Made by a program: the position numbers and the translations under genes. The notes under the pieces are model-generated. The model saw only the letters and a list, made by a program, of their open reading frames with translations, was not told where the DNA came from and searched no databases. From Massilia sp. IC2-278 (GTDB lineage: Bacteria; Pseudomonadota; Gammaproteobacteria; Burkholderiales; Burkholderiaceae_D), in NCBI RefSeq assembly GCF_020708045.1, contig NZ_JAJFES010000002.1, positions 1-64,000 on the forward strand: DNA of 64,000 nucleotides, given 5' to 3'. Below are positions 9,683 through 18,454 of the stretch, one piece after another. Position 1 is the stretch's first letter. Every line of letters begins with the position of its first letter.

Positions 9683-10438
9683 ATGTCCGCGCCTTCATCC
9701 GGAACTTCGGACGATCCGATCCTGACTACCCGCGAAGCAGCCCGGCTGCTCGGCATTGCGGTGAGTACTGCCCAGCAATGGATCGAAAACGGCCTGCTGC
9801 CCGCCTGGAAAACGCCGGGCGGCCATCGCCGCGTGCGCCTGAGCGCAGTCAGTTCGCTGCTACGCGAACGCGCCGGCCTGGCGCCGCTGCTGTCGCAGGC
9901 CGACCCGGATTTCCTTGCCAACCCCATGCACCAAGCGGAGGCCGCACCCGCGCTGCCGGCCAACGAGCCGGCGCGCCTGGCCGCGCTGGCCGCCAGCGGC
10001 CTGGTCGGCAGCGCTCCCGAGACCGTGTTCGACCGCCTGACCTGGCTGGCGGCCCAGATCACCGACAGTCCGATCGCCATGCTGACCCTGGTGGACGACC
10101 AGCGCCAGTGGTTCAAGTCGCGGGTCGGGATCGGCTTTACCGAAACCCCGCGCGACATGGCCTTTTGCAGCCACACGATCCTGGGCGGCGAGCCGATGAT
10201 GGTGGCCGATACCCGGCTCGACGGCCGCTTTCGCGACAATCCGTTGGTGACCGGCGCCCCGCACGTCCGCTTCTATGCCGGCGTGCCGCTGGTCGACGCC
10301 CGGGGTTTCCGGCTGGGGGCCTTGTGCGTGATGGACCGCGAACCGCGCCGCCTGCGCGAACGCGAACTGCGCGCCCTGGAGGAACTGGCTGCGATTGCGG
10401 CCGAGGAAATCAGGCGCCGCCGCCCTGCTGCTTCTTGA
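9683..10438 (+). CDS. Excisionase-type HTH protein fused to a GAF domain
   Basis: This 251-residue protein begins with a MerR/excisionase-like helix-turn-helix (LTTREAARLLGIAVSTAQQW followed by PGGHRRVRLS) at residues 14-60. A linker follows, then a GAF domain at about 105-245 with the segments QWFKSRVGIGF, FCSHTIL and FYAGVPLVD. I chose the ATG at 9683. The frame is open to 9461, but that stretch is AT-rich and resembles intergenic DNA. It is probably a ligand-responsive transcription factor. The GAF resembles that of the divergent phosphodiesterase. The 3' end overlaps the convergent receiver gene by 29 bp. Confidence 0.88.
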   Translation: MSAPSSGTSDDPILTTREAARLLGIAVSTAQQWIENGLLPAWKTPGGHRRVRLSAVSSLLRERAGLAPLLSQADPDFLANPMHQAEAAPALPANEPARLAALAASGLVGSAPETVFDRLTWLAAQITDSPIAMLTLVDDQRQWFKSRVGIGFTETPRDMAFCSHTILGGEPMMVADTRLDGRFRDNPLVTGAPHVRFYAGVPLVDARGFRLGALCVMDREPRRLRERELRALEELAAIAAEEIRRRRPAAS

Positions 10439-10796
10439 CCACGGCGAGTACGGTATTCCGGATCGTCTTGAGCACGGCGTCGGCCTTGAAGGGCCTGACG
10501 ATGAAGCCGTGCACGCCGCGCGCGAGGGCGCCCTGGATGGTGGGCGCGTCGAGCGTGCCCGAGACCATGAAGATCAGGGTCTTGGGCAGCGTGGCGCGCA
10601 GCTGCTCGACGATGTCGCTGTCCTCGACCTGCTCGCGCGCGATGCAGATCAGGTGCGGACGGAACTTCGCGGCCAGCAGCATGCCGCCATGGCCGGTGTG
10701 GGTCTGGCCGACCACGTCGTAGCTGCCTTCGGTGAGCACGGTATTGAGCAAGCCGCGCGAGATCGCGTTCGAATCCACCAATACTGCCTTCAGCAT
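10410..10796 (-). CDS. Stand-alone receiver-like domain lacking the phospho-acceptor
   Basis: This 128-residue CheY-like protein keeps the receiver fold pattern (MLKAVLVDSN, MVSGTLDAP, ARGVHGFIVRPF) but has lost the active site. Only one acidic residue remains in the first acidic pair position. The strand that should end in the phospho-Asp reads PHLICIAREQ, with Ala in that place, and the conserved Lys before PF is Arg. It is therefore probably a pseudo-receiver acting through protein contacts. A ribosome binding site AAGGAAG lies upstream of the ATG. It follows xni by 16 bp on the same strand, as the last gene of a GST-xni-receiver group. Confidence 0.85.
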   Translation of the reverse strand: MLKAVLVDSNAISRGLLNTVLTEGSYDVVGQTHTGHGGMLLAAKFRPHLICIAREQVEDSDIVEQLRATLPKTLIFMVSGTLDAPTIQGALARGVHGFIVRPFKADAVLKTIRNTVLAVVKKQQGGGA

Positions 10797-10812
10797 GTCC
10801 GGGCTTCCTTTC

Positions 10813-11589
10813 TCAATGCGACTCGTAGGCCAGCATCTTCCACGTCACGCCCAGGCGCACGTCGGTCTTCAGCTGCACCAGCTGGCGCGATAAATACAGT
10901 ATCTCGCGTTCGGCGCGCAAGCGCTCGCCCAGCGGGGTCTTGAGGATGCCGGCGCCGGCCATCACGGCGTCCAGGCTGCCGTAGGCGTTGAGCAGGCGCG
11001 CGGCGGTCTTCATGCCGACTTTCGAGACGCCCGGCACGCCGTCGGTGGCATCGCCCATCAGCGCCAATAAATCGTGCAGCAGCTCGGGAGCGACGCCGAA
11101 CTTGTTGCGCACCCAGGCGTCGTCGTGCCACTCGTTCTTGAAGTGGTCCCAGACCAGGGCGCCGTGCGCGATCAGCACGTGCAGGTCCTTGTCGGTGGTG
11201 GCGACGATGGCCTCGCCGCGGTTCTCCTGCAGCCAGCGCATCACGCAGGTGGCAACCACGTCGTCGGCCTCGACGCCGGGCAGCATCGCCACCGGCACCC
11301 CGGCCGTTTTCAGACGCTCCTGGAATTCCGGCAGCGCTTCGCGCAGCACGGCCGGCATCGGCGCGCGGTGCTCGCGGTAGCGCGGATACAGCGCGTGGCG
11401 CCAGTTCTCGCCGCCGTAGTCGAAGGCGGCCAGCACGTGGGTCGGCGCATGCACCTCGAGCACATTGCGGAAGGACGAGAACGCGTGGCGCAGCGCGATG
11501 CCGGCCTTCAGGTCGGAGTCGGGCTCCGGGCTCGCTTCATAAACCCGGCGCACGATGTTCAGTCCGTCGATCGCGAGCAGTTTTGCCAT
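10813..11589 (-). CDS. xni: Flap endonuclease Xni (5'-3' exonuclease family)
   Basis: This 258-residue protein is a stand-alone homologue of the 5' nuclease domain of DNA polymerase I, acting on flap structures. Metal-binding acidic motifs are visible: LLAIDGLN at the N-terminus, GVEADDVVAT near residue 105, ATTDKDLHVL near 129, and MGDATDGVPGVSKVGMKTA near 175, which also carries the helix-hairpin-helix that contacts DNA. Length and motif order fit Xni/ExoIX. It lies 24 bp after the glutathione transferase gene and 16 bp before the receiver gene, suggesting cotranscription without an obvious functional link. Confidence 0.93.
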   Translation of the reverse strand: MAKLLAIDGLNIVRRVYEASPEPDSDLKAGIALRHAFSSFRNVLEVHAPTHVLAAFDYGGENWRHALYPRYREHRAPMPAVLREALPEFQERLKTAGVPVAMLPGVEADDVVATCVMRWLQENRGEAIVATTDKDLHVLIAHGALVWDHFKNEWHDDAWVRNKFGVAPELLHDLLALMGDATDGVPGVSKVGMKTAARLLNAYGSLDAVMAGAGILKTPLGERLRAEREILYLSRQLVQLKTDVRLGVTWKMLAYESH

Positions 11590-11613
11590 CAGCTTGCCAT
11601 CACCTTGTCATCA

Positions 11614-12285
11614 TCAGCGGGCATAGTCGTACTTGCCGCCGCGCTCCAGCGCACGCTGATAGGCTGGACGCGCATGGATGCGCTGCAGGAAGCCGCTCAG
11701 CTGCGGGTACTGGGCGCCCAGGCCGCCGCGCGAGGCCGCCGCTTCCAGCGCAAAGCTCATCTGGATGTCGGCGGCGGAAAATTCGCTCCCGGCGAACCAG
11801 GGCCGCGCCTTCAGTTCGGATTCCAGGTAGTCGAGCTGGGCCTGGATGTTCGGATTCACGAAGCCCTCCTTCACCTTGCGTGCGATGCCGCGCGCGACCG
11901 GCTTGACGAAGAAGGGCATGGGGCCGTTCTCGATGCGGTCGAATACCAGTTTCATCAGCAGCGGCGACATGGCGGAGCCTTCGGCGAAGTGCAGGAAATA
12001 GGTGTACTTCAGTTTTTCCGGCGTGCCGGCCGCCGGCACCAGGCGCCCGTTGCCGTAGCGCTCGACCAGGTACTCGACGATGGCGCCGGATTCGGCCACC
12101 ACGGTGCCGTCGTCGGTGATCACCGGCGACTTGCCCAGCGGGTGCACGGCCTTCAGTTCCGGCGGCGCCAGCATGGTCTTCGGGTCGCGCTGGTACTTTT
12201 TGATCTCGTATTCCAGGCCCAGTTCCTCGAGCAGCCAGAGGATGCGCTGGGAGCGCGAATTGTTCAGGTGATGGACGGTGATCAT
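11614..12285 (-). CDS. Glutathione S-transferase family protein
   Basis: This 223-residue protein has a thioredoxin-like N-terminal domain (MITVHHLNNSRSQRILWLLE) with the glutathione-binding GKSPVITDDG and AESGAIVEYL segments. An all-helical C-terminal domain with the N-capping FSAADIQMSF motif near residue 170 follows. The residue at the usual catalytic position is in the NNSRS segment, as in bacterial beta-like and yeast Gtt1-like transferases. The substrate is unknown. It heads the minus-strand group with xni and diverges from a chemoreceptor gene. Confidence 0.93.
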   Translation of the reverse strand: MITVHHLNNSRSQRILWLLEELGLEYEIKKYQRDPKTMLAPPELKAVHPLGKSPVITDDGTVVAESGAIVEYLVERYGNGRLVPAAGTPEKLKYTYFLHFAEGSAMSPLLMKLVFDRIENGPMPFFVKPVARGIARKVKEGFVNPNIQAQLDYLESELKARPWFAGSEFSAADIQMSFALEAAASRGGLGAQYPQLSGFLQRIHARPAYQRALERGGKYDYAR

Positions 12286-12507
12286 GGTCGCGATGCCGTG
12301 GTGGAAGGGAGCGCTAGCTTAGCATTGTTGCGCCATTACAAAAAGACAAGGAACATTTTCAGATTAGAGGTTTTATTTAAGCAACATTCGATATACTTGC
12401 GCAGTTTTATCAGTTTTGCATAAAAAACTACTTGTATTTACGCGCCGTTGAACTCCCTTATCGGCTTTTCCGTCATTTTTCCCACTGCGCCACGACCGAT
12501 CCTTTTC

Positions 12508-14091
12508 ATGCTCACACTGCTACGCCTGACCATTGCCCAGAAACTTGGCCTGTTGACCTTCAGTACCGGCCTTGGCATGGCCATCGTTGCCGCCTGTTTC
12601 CTGATATCCGAACGCGGCCTGATCGAGGACGAGCGCGGCAGCGGCGTGCGCCAGGCGGTCGAACTGGCCACCAGTGTCGTCGAGCACTACCAGCAAGCGG
12701 CCGCCGCCGGCACGATGGACGAGCTTGACGCCAAGCGCGCCGCCCTGGTGACGCTGAAGGCACTGCGCTACAGCGGCCAGGAATATATCTTTGTCAACGA
12801 CATGACGCCGCGCATGCTGATGCACCCGATCAAGCCCGAGCTCGATGGCCAGGACCTGCGTGCGAATACCGATCCGAACGGCCTGCACCTGTTCGTGGCC
12901 ATGGTCGACGTTGTGAAAAAGGACGGCGCCGGCTTCGTTTCCTACCTGTGGCCGAAGCCGGGCCAGGATGCGCCGGTGCCGAAGATCTCCTACGTCAAGG
13001 GCGTGCCGGCCTGGGGCTGGGTGGTCGGTTCCGGCGTCTACACCGACACCATCGGCGCCATTTTCTGGCCACGCGTGGCCTGGTTCTCGGGCGCGACGAT
13101 CGTCCTGTCAGCCATCCTGATGCTGTTCGGCTTGTCGCTCTCGCGCAGCATCGCCCGGCCGATGGCGCGCGCCGTCAGCGTGGCGCGCACCGTCGCATCC
13201 GGCGACCTCACCACCGTGATCGAGGTGCGCGGCCATGACGAGACCGCCCACCTGCTGGACGCCCTGCGCGAGATGAACGGCAGCCTGAACAGCATCGTCG
13301 GCGAAGTCGACACCGGCATCCAGGCGATCGCCAGCGCTTCGGCCCAGATCGCGGCCGGCAACCACGACCTGTCGAACCGCACCGAGCAGCAGGCTGGCTC
13401 GCTGGAGGAAACCGCGTCTTCGATGGAAGAACTGACCGGCGCCGTCCAGCAGAACGCCGAGCATGCGCGCCACGCCAACACGCTGGCCTCGCAGGCGGCC
13501 GACGTGGCCGTGCGCGGCGGCGAGGTGGTGCAGCAGGTGGTGCAGACCATGGACTCGATCAACGCCTCCTCGCGCAAGATCGTCGACATCATCGGCGTCA
13601 TCGACGGTATCGCCTTCCAGACCAACATCCTGGCCCTGAACGCGGCGGTGGAAGCGGCGCGCGCCGGCGAACAGGGCCGCGGCTTCGCGGTCGTGGCAAG
13701 CGAAGTGCGCAGCCTGGCCCAGCGCTCGGCAGCGGCGGCGCGCGAAGTGAAAGCCCTGATCGACGATTCGGTGAGCAAGGTCGACGCGGGCAGCGCCCTG
13801 GTGCACCACGCCGGCGCCACGATGCAGGAAATCGTCGCCAGCGTGCGCCAGGTGAACGGCATCATCGGCGAGATCACCGCCGCCAGCGCCGAGCAGGAAG
13901 CCGGCATCAGCCAGGTGAACCGCGCGATCGCCGAGATGGATGGCGTGACGCAGAAGAACGCGGCCCTGGTCGAGGAAGCAGCAGCCGCGGCCGAATCGAT
14001 GCGCCTGCAGGCCGAGCGCCTGTCGGAGGTGGTGGGCGTGTTCAAGGTGGTGGCGGCCGGCGGCGTGCGCCGTCAGCTTGCCTTGACCTGA
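12508..14091 (+). CDS. Methyl-accepting chemotaxis protein with single Cache domain
   Basis: This 527-residue chemoreceptor has a first membrane helix at about residues 10-30. A periplasmic single Cache-type domain follows ([45 protein letters not shown]), then a second helix near residue 200, HAMP and the MA signalling domain with its [11 protein letters not shown] core. Such sCache domains often sense small organic acids. Unlike the receptor at 5632 it ends [10 protein letters not shown] and has no xWxxF tail. A TTG at 12448 would add 20 residues, but the ATG at 12508 gives the normal topology. The upstream 220 bp are AT-rich. Confidence 0.94.
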   Translation: MLTLLRLTIAQKLGLLTFSTGLGMAIVAACFLISERGLIEDERGSGVRQAVELATSVVEHYQQAAAAGTMDELDAKRAALVTLKALRYSGQEYIFVNDMTPRMLMHPIKPELDGQDLRANTDPNGLHLFVAMVDVVKKDGAGFVSYLWPKPGQDAPVPKISYVKGVPAWGWVVGSGVYTDTIGAIFWPRVAWFSGATIVLSAILMLFGLSLSRSIARPMARAVSVARTVASGDLTTVIEVRGHDETAHLLDALREMNGSLNSIVGEVDTGIQAIASASAQIAAGNHDLSNRTEQQAGSLEETASSMEELTGAVQQNAEHARHANTLASQAADVAVRGGEVVQQVVQTMDSINASSRKIVDIIGVIDGIAFQTNILALNAAVEAARAGEQGRGFAVVASEVRSLAQRSAAAAREVKALIDDSVSKVDAGSALVHHAGATMQEIVASVRQVNGIIGEITAASAEQEAGISQVNRAIAEMDGVTQKNAALVEEAAAAAESMRLQAERLSEVVGVFKVVAAGGVRRQLALT

Positions 14092-14160
14092 CGCCTGCAT
14101 CTGGCTGCACGCGTTCGGCAACGCACCGAGCGCGGCAGCCTGCCCCTCTATGATCGCCCC

Positions 14161-15051
14161 ATGGCGATCTTCATCGGTATCTCCGGCTGGCGCTACGTGC
14201 CGTGGCGCGGCGTCTTCTATCCCAAGGGCCTGGCCCAGGCGCGCGAGCTCGACTACGCGTCGCGCCAGCTGCCGACCATCGAGATCAACGGTTCGTTCTA
14301 CTCATTGCAGCGCCCCGAAAGCTACGCCGCCTGGTACGCCGCCACGCCGCCGGGTTTTCTCTTCGCGGTAAAGGGCAACCGCTTCATCACCCATATGCTC
14401 AAGCTGAAGGAGATCGAGGGGCCGCTGGCCAACGTGCTGGCCTCGGGCATCTTCGAACTGCGCGAGAAGCTCGGGCCCTTCCTGTGGCAGTTTCCCGAGA
14501 TGGTGAAGTTCGACCATGAACGCTTCGAGCATTTTCTTTCCCTGCTGCCGCAGGATACCGAAGCGGCCCTGGCGCGTGCGCTGGAGTACCAGCCGCGCAT
14601 GGAGGGCAAGGTGTCGCTGGCCATGGATGCGAAACGGCCGATGCGGCATGCGGTCGAGGTGAGGCATGAGAGCTTTCGCGACGAGCGTTTCATTGCGCTG
14701 CTGCGCAAGTACAACGTGGCGCTGGTGGTGGCGGATACGGCGGGCAAGTGGCCCTACATGGAAGACGTGACCGCCGACTTCATGTACCTGCGCTTGCATG
14801 GGGATGAGGAGCTGTACGCGAGCGGGTATGGCGATGCGGCGATCGAACGCTGGGCTGGGAAGATACGGGCGTGGAGCATGGGTGGGCAGCCGGAGGATGG
14901 GGTACGTGTGTCGCCGAAAGCGCCGGCCAGGCGAAAAAGCCGTGACGTGTACGTTTACTTCGACAACGACATCAAGGTGCATGCGCCGTATGATGCCAAG
15001 CGCCTGATCGAAGCCCTCGGGTTGGATACGGCGCCTGGCGGCACCTCTTGA
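14161..15051 (+). CDS. DUF72 family protein (YecE-like)
   Basis: This 296-residue protein matches the DUF72/YecE family, a TIM-barrel of unknown function. Visible family features are the start FIGISGWRYVPWRGVFYP, the NGSFYSLQRPESYAAW segment, FAVKGNRFITH, FLWQFPEM, VEVRHESF near residue 167 and YVYFDNDIKVHAPYDA at the end. The codons become less GC-rich in the last third (14600-15000) than in neighbouring genes, though the frame is intact. It is followed at 15067 by a REP unit and has no clear operon partner. Confidence 0.92.
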   Translation: MAIFIGISGWRYVPWRGVFYPKGLAQARELDYASRQLPTIEINGSFYSLQRPESYAAWYAATPPGFLFAVKGNRFITHMLKLKEIEGPLANVLASGIFELREKLGPFLWQFPEMVKFDHERFEHFLSLLPQDTEAALARALEYQPRMEGKVSLAMDAKRPMRHAVEVRHESFRDERFIALLRKYNVALVVADTAGKWPYMEDVTADFMYLRLHGDEELYASGYGDAAIERWAGKIRAWSMGGQPEDGVRVSPKAPARRKSRDVYVYFDNDIKVHAPYDAKRLIEALGLDTAPGGTS

Positions 15052-15066
15052 AACAACCATGCTGTC

Positions 15067-15098
15067 GTAGGGTGGACACCTGTGTCCACGCGGTCGTA
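15067..15098 (+). repeat. REP unit, left of the RAYT gene
   Basis: The unit begins GTAGGGTGGACACC and contains the hairpin GTGGACAC-CT-GTGTCCAC, identical in its core to the unit at 7429. It lies 19 bp beyond the stop of the RAYT gene and is inverted relative to the copy at 15767. Confidence 0.9.
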
Positions 15099-15117
15099 CT
15101 CATGCACACCCCACCGC

Positions 15118-15657
15118 CTACTCGATCAACATCTCGCTGATACCCGGCGACCCGCCCCAATCACCCACATACACCCCACCCCTCACATGCCGGTGAAATG
15201 TCGAATGTGGCCACTCCCGCACTGACTTTACAAACCCATGCTTGACGGGATTGAAATGGATGTAATCCATGTGTTTTTCGAAATCGTTCTCGTCTCGAAT
15301 CTGGTGTTCCCAGAACCTGCGCTGCCAGATGGTCGACTCGCGCCGGTCGAGCGCAGCTTGCGTCAACAGATTTGGAGAACGCAGCTTCGGCCGGCACCAG
15401 CTCGACACGTAGCGTTTGATTTCGGCCCAGCGTATCGAATAGGCATGGTCGTCTTCGGGCAGCGTCCAGATGCAATGCATGTGATCGGGGAGCAGCACCC
15501 AGGCGTCCACGGAAAACGGGCGTGTTCGACGCACGGTAGCAATCGCATCGCGTAAAGCGGTGCGCAATGCCGAATCGCAGAAGATAGGGCGGCGGCGGTA
15601 GGCCACCACCGTAAAGAAATAGGTGGGACCGGTCAGGAGGCGGCGGTAACGGGACAT
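15118..15657 (-). CDS. REP-associated tyrosine transposase (RAYT)
   Basis: This 179-residue protein is a Y1 single-strand transposase of the IS200-like HUH superfamily, subfamily RAYT, which recognises and moves or maintains REP palindromes. The metal-binding HUH motif reads LLPDHMHCIW near residues 50-60. The catalytic tyrosine is expected in YIHFNPVKHGFV near residue 135. The N-terminal YFFTVVAYRRRPIF strand is also family-typical. There is one domestic copy, flanked on both sides by inverted REP units (15067-15098 and 15767-15790) that match other units in the window. This arrangement is called a REPtron. Confidence 0.93.
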   Translation of the reverse strand: MSRYRRLLTGPTYFFTVVAYRRRPIFCDSALRTALRDAIATVRRTRPFSVDAWVLLPDHMHCIWTLPEDDHAYSIRWAEIKRYVSSWCRPKLRSPNLLTQAALDRRESTIWQRRFWEHQIRDENDFEKHMDYIHFNPVKHGFVKSVREWPHSTFHRHVRGGVYVGDWGGSPGISEMLIE

Positions 15658-15766
15658 GGTGCGGCATGGTAGGCCGCCGGTTGTGTCCGGTGTGTGTGTT
15701 TGGTCAAACGTGCGCGGAGGGCGCAGGTCGTCCCGGTAACGGGGACATATGCAAAGGGTGAGACAG

Positions 15767-15790
15767 CGTGGACACAGGTGTCCACCCTAC
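15767..15790 (-). repeat. REP unit, right of the RAYT gene
   Basis: The unit CGTGGACACAGG...CCACCCTAC is the exact inverted counterpart of the left unit at 15067. It abuts the 3' end of the Feo-associated gene at 15787. Confidence 0.88.
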
Positions 15791-16047
15791 TTTTTATGCA
15801 GCTTGATCACTTTGTGCTTGCTACCGGCCGGCGGGGTCGGCTCCGCCGGCGTCTCGCAGGTATTGCAGCTATTGCACCCGCTCCCGCAGCTCCCGCCCGT
15901 ATCCAGCCAGCGCACCAGCCGCGAATCCGCCCCGCCCTTCGACAGGCGGTTCACGATGCGCACGCGCCAGGCTGCCGGCAGGTACTTGGCGCCGACGTAC
16001 ACGGCGGCCACCAGCACGAACGCGGCGACGACCAGCTCCTGCCACAT
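15787..16047 (-). CDS. Feo-associated Cys-rich membrane protein
   Basis: This 86-residue protein has one N-terminal membrane helix (LVVAAFVLVAAVYVGAKYL), a basic segment, and a Cys-rich cluster GSCGSGCNSCNTC at residues 52-64. A Lys/His-rich tail follows. It starts 2 bp after the stop of feoB and is surely cotranscribed. Small Cys-rich proteins next to feoB (FeoC-like or FeoB-associated) are common and may bind iron or an Fe-S cluster. That role is inferred from position and cysteines. The stop lies within the REP unit at 15767-15790. Confidence 0.85.
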   Translation of the reverse strand: MWQELVVAAFVLVAAVYVGAKYLPAAWRVRIVNRLSKGGADSRLVRWLDTGGSCGSGCNSCNTCETPAEPTPPAGSKHKVIKLHKK

Positions 16048-16049
16048 GA

Positions 16050-17930
16050 TCAGCCGCCGCCCAGCGCCAGCGCGACGCGGTAGGTGATGAACGAGGCCAC
16101 GTAGGCCAGGCCGAACATGTAGCCCGCCATCATCCAGGCATATTTTGCGCTGCCGGTTTCGCGGCGCACGGTGGACAGCGTCGCCAGGCACTGCGGCGCG
16201 TACACGTACCAGGCCAGCAGCGACAGCGCGGTGGCCATCGACCACGAACCGGCGATCAGCGGGCCGAGGGTGTTGGCCACGTCGTCGCCGGATTCGGACA
16301 GCGCATACACGGTACCGAGCGCACCGACCGCCACTTCGCGGGCGGCCATGCCCGGCACCAGGGCGATGCAGATCTGCCAGCCGAAGCCGATCGGCGCAAA
16401 GATGAACTCCAGCGCGCGGCCCAGCATGCCGGCCACGCTGTAGTAGATCGGCGGCTGCGTTGCGCCTTCCGGGGCGCCCGGGAAGCTCGACAGGAACCAG
16501 AGCAGGATCGTCAGCGTCAGGATCAGGGTACCGACGCGCATCAGGAAGATCACCGCGCGTTCCCACAGGCCCAGCGCCAGCGAACGCAGGTGCGGCCAGT
16601 GGTAAGCGGGCAGTTCCATCATCAGCGGATGCTGGCCGCTGCCGCTGCGGCGCTTCATGTACCAGGCCACGCCCATGGCGCTGACGATGCCCATCACGTA
16701 CAGCGCGAACAGCACCAGGCCCTGCAGGTTGAAGATGCCGACCTCGCGCTCGGGGATGAAGGCGGCGATGATCAGCGCGTACACCGGCAGGCGCGCGGAA
16801 CACGTCATCAAGGGCGCGATCATGATCGTCACCAGGCGGTCGCGCGGGTTCTGGATGGTGCGCGCCGCCATCACGCCGGGAATCGCACAGGCGAACGACG
16901 ACAGCAGCGGAATGAAGGCGCGGCCCGAGAGTCCCACGCCGCCCATCATCCGGTCCAGCAAGAAGGCGGCGCGCGGCAGGTAGCCGATGTCTTCCAGGAT
17001 CAGGATGAAGAAGAACAGGATCAGAATCTGCGGCAGGAACACCAGCACGCCGCCGACGCCGGCGATGATGCCGTCCACGATCAGGCTGTGCAACGGGCCC
17101 TCGGCCAGCACCGAGCCGACGAATTCGCCGATGGCGCCGACGCTGCTTTCGATGAAGTCCATCGGCGCTTCGGCCCAGCTGAACACGGCCTGGAAGATGA
17201 TGAACATCAGCGCCGCCAGCAGCACCGGACCAAGCGCCGGATGCAGCACCACGTTGTCGATCTTTTCCGACAAATTGCCCTTGTCGTGGGCATAGCTCGT
17301 GCTGGCCTCGACGATGCGGCGCACTTCGCGCTGGGTCTGCTCGACCGGCACGGCGTCGATGGCGGCCAGCGGCTGCGGCTTGACGTTGAGGTCGAGGTCC
17401 GCCTTGTCGAGCAGCTCGACCAGGGCGCGTTCGCCGCCGGCCTGGATGGCCACGGTTTCGACCACCGGCATGCCGAGCTCTTTCGACAAGCGTTCGCTGT
17501 CGATCTCGATGCCGCGCTTCTTCGCGACGTCGACCATGTTCAGGGCCAGCACCATCGGCAGGCCGAGGCGCTGGATTTCCAGCACCAGGCGCAGGTTCAG
17601 GCGCAGATTGGTGGCGTTGACCACGCAGACCACGATGTCCGGCGACTTTTCGCCGGCGCGCAGGCCGGCGACCACGTCGCGCGTGATCGCTTCGTCCGGG
17701 GTCTGGGCGGTGAGGCTGTAGGCGCCCGGCAGGTCGAGCACGCGCATGGCGTGGCCCTTGGGCGACGTGAAGTGGCCTTCCTTGCGTTCGATGGTGACGC
17801 CGGCGTAGTTGGCGACCTTCTGGCGCGAGCCGGTGAGACGGTTGAACAGGGCAGTCTTGCCGCAGTTCGGATTACCAAGCAATGCGATCAGGGGCGCACG
17901 CGTCGCCACCTGTTGTTCCATGACACCCAT
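16050..17930 (-). CDS. feoB: Ferrous iron transporter FeoB
   Basis: FeoB (626 residues) imports Fe(II) across the inner membrane. The N-terminal G domain carries LLGNPNCGKTALFN (G1), the DLPGAYSL switch (G3, near residue 68) and ALNMVDVAKKRG (G4, near residue 130). A helical linker follows, then two gate-type membrane halves with PGVMAARTIQNPRDRLVTIM and PGMAAREVAVGALGTVYAL. The cysteines in the conserved SSFACAIPG and PLMTCSARLP segments are present. Length is in the short range for the family because the C-terminal soluble tail is missing. It lies 3 bp after feoA and 2 bp before the Cys-rich gene. A Fur site upstream suggests iron repression. Confidence 0.96.
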   Translation of the reverse strand: MGVMEQQVATRAPLIALLGNPNCGKTALFNRLTGSRQKVANYAGVTIERKEGHFTSPKGHAMRVLDLPGAYSLTAQTPDEAITRDVVAGLRAGEKSPDIVVCVVNATNLRLNLRLVLEIQRLGLPMVLALNMVDVAKKRGIEIDSERLSKELGMPVVETVAIQAGGERALVELLDKADLDLNVKPQPLAAIDAVPVEQTQREVRRIVEASTSYAHDKGNLSEKIDNVVLHPALGPVLLAALMFIIFQAVFSWAEAPMDFIESSVGAIGEFVGSVLAEGPLHSLIVDGIIAGVGGVLVFLPQILILFFFILILEDIGYLPRAAFLLDRMMGGVGLSGRAFIPLLSSFACAIPGVMAARTIQNPRDRLVTIMIAPLMTCSARLPVYALIIAAFIPEREVGIFNLQGLVLFALYVMGIVSAMGVAWYMKRRSGSGQHPLMMELPAYHWPHLRSLALGLWERAVIFLMRVGTLILTLTILLWFLSSFPGAPEGATQPPIYYSVAGMLGRALEFIFAPIGFGWQICIALVPGMAAREVAVGALGTVYALSESGDDVANTLGPLIAGSWSMATALSLLAWYVYAPQCLATLSTVRRETGSAKYAWMMAGYMFGLAYVASFITYRVALALGGG

Positions 17931-17933
17931 CGA

Positions 17934-18191
17934 TTATTCCGGCTGAATTGATACGAGTGCGGCCTCGAATTTACGCAATGCGAAGGTCGATTCGCCGACC
18001 TTGACCGCCACCGGGCCGCCCGGCAGGCCGCGCTTGAGCATGCGGATGCGCTCGCCCGGCACGAAGCCCAGCTCCATCAGGCGGCGCGGCACGTCGGCGC
18101 CGCCCTGCGCGGTGGGCGCGAGGTGGATCACGGTAGCACTTTGCCCGACTTTCAGTGCGTCGAGCGTGGTCAGGGTGGGATTGAGAGTCAT
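17934..18191 (-). CDS. feoA: Ferrous iron transport protein A
   Basis: FeoA is an 85-residue cytoplasmic SH3-like protein required for FeoB function. It shows the family pattern RRLMELGFVPGERIRMLKRG and the C-terminal strand with the VGESTFALRK segment. It is the first gene of the feoA-feoB-Cys-rich operon. The 263-bp divergent region to bfd contains the Fur sites that probably control both directions. Confidence 0.94.
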   Translation of the reverse strand: MTLNPTLTTLDALKVGQSATVIHLAPTAQGGADVPRRLMELGFVPGERIRMLKRGLPGGPVAVKVGESTFALRKFEAALVSIQPE

Positions 18192-18310
18192 GGCGGGTTC
18201 CGTTGAAGTAGTGCCAATGCGCGCTCATGGTGCGGTTCAGTGGTCGATTGATTACTGATGCGACGCAATCCGTGTAGCGCTGATGAGACAGATACTAGCA
18301 TCATAAACCT

Positions 18311-18413
18311 AAATGCGAATTATTTCTATTTAAGGGACCCACACACAACAAATCCGCTTGCGTTCGTGGCCGAGTTTCAGCAGAATACAACACGAATGAG
18401 AACGATTCTCATT
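18311..18413. promoter_or_regulatory. Fur-box sites between feoA and bfd
   Basis: A perfect 19-bp palindrome AATGAGAA-CGA-TTCTCATT occupies 18395-18413 and fits the classical Fur consensus. A weaker match, AATGCGAAT-T-ATTTCTATT (6 of 9 positions symmetric), lies at 18311-18329, closer to feoA. They sit between the divergent feo operon and bfd-bfr, so one iron-dependent repressor could control uptake and store-release genes together. Confidence 0.8.
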
Positions 18414-18454
18414 AATTATCAAGCAACGTTATCCCGGCGTTAAGGAAGCATTCG

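Noticed and set aside
18258..18443. Small plus-strand frame in the feoA-bfd region.
   Set aside because: It spans the Fur palindromes, has no ribosome binding site and shows no protein-like pattern.
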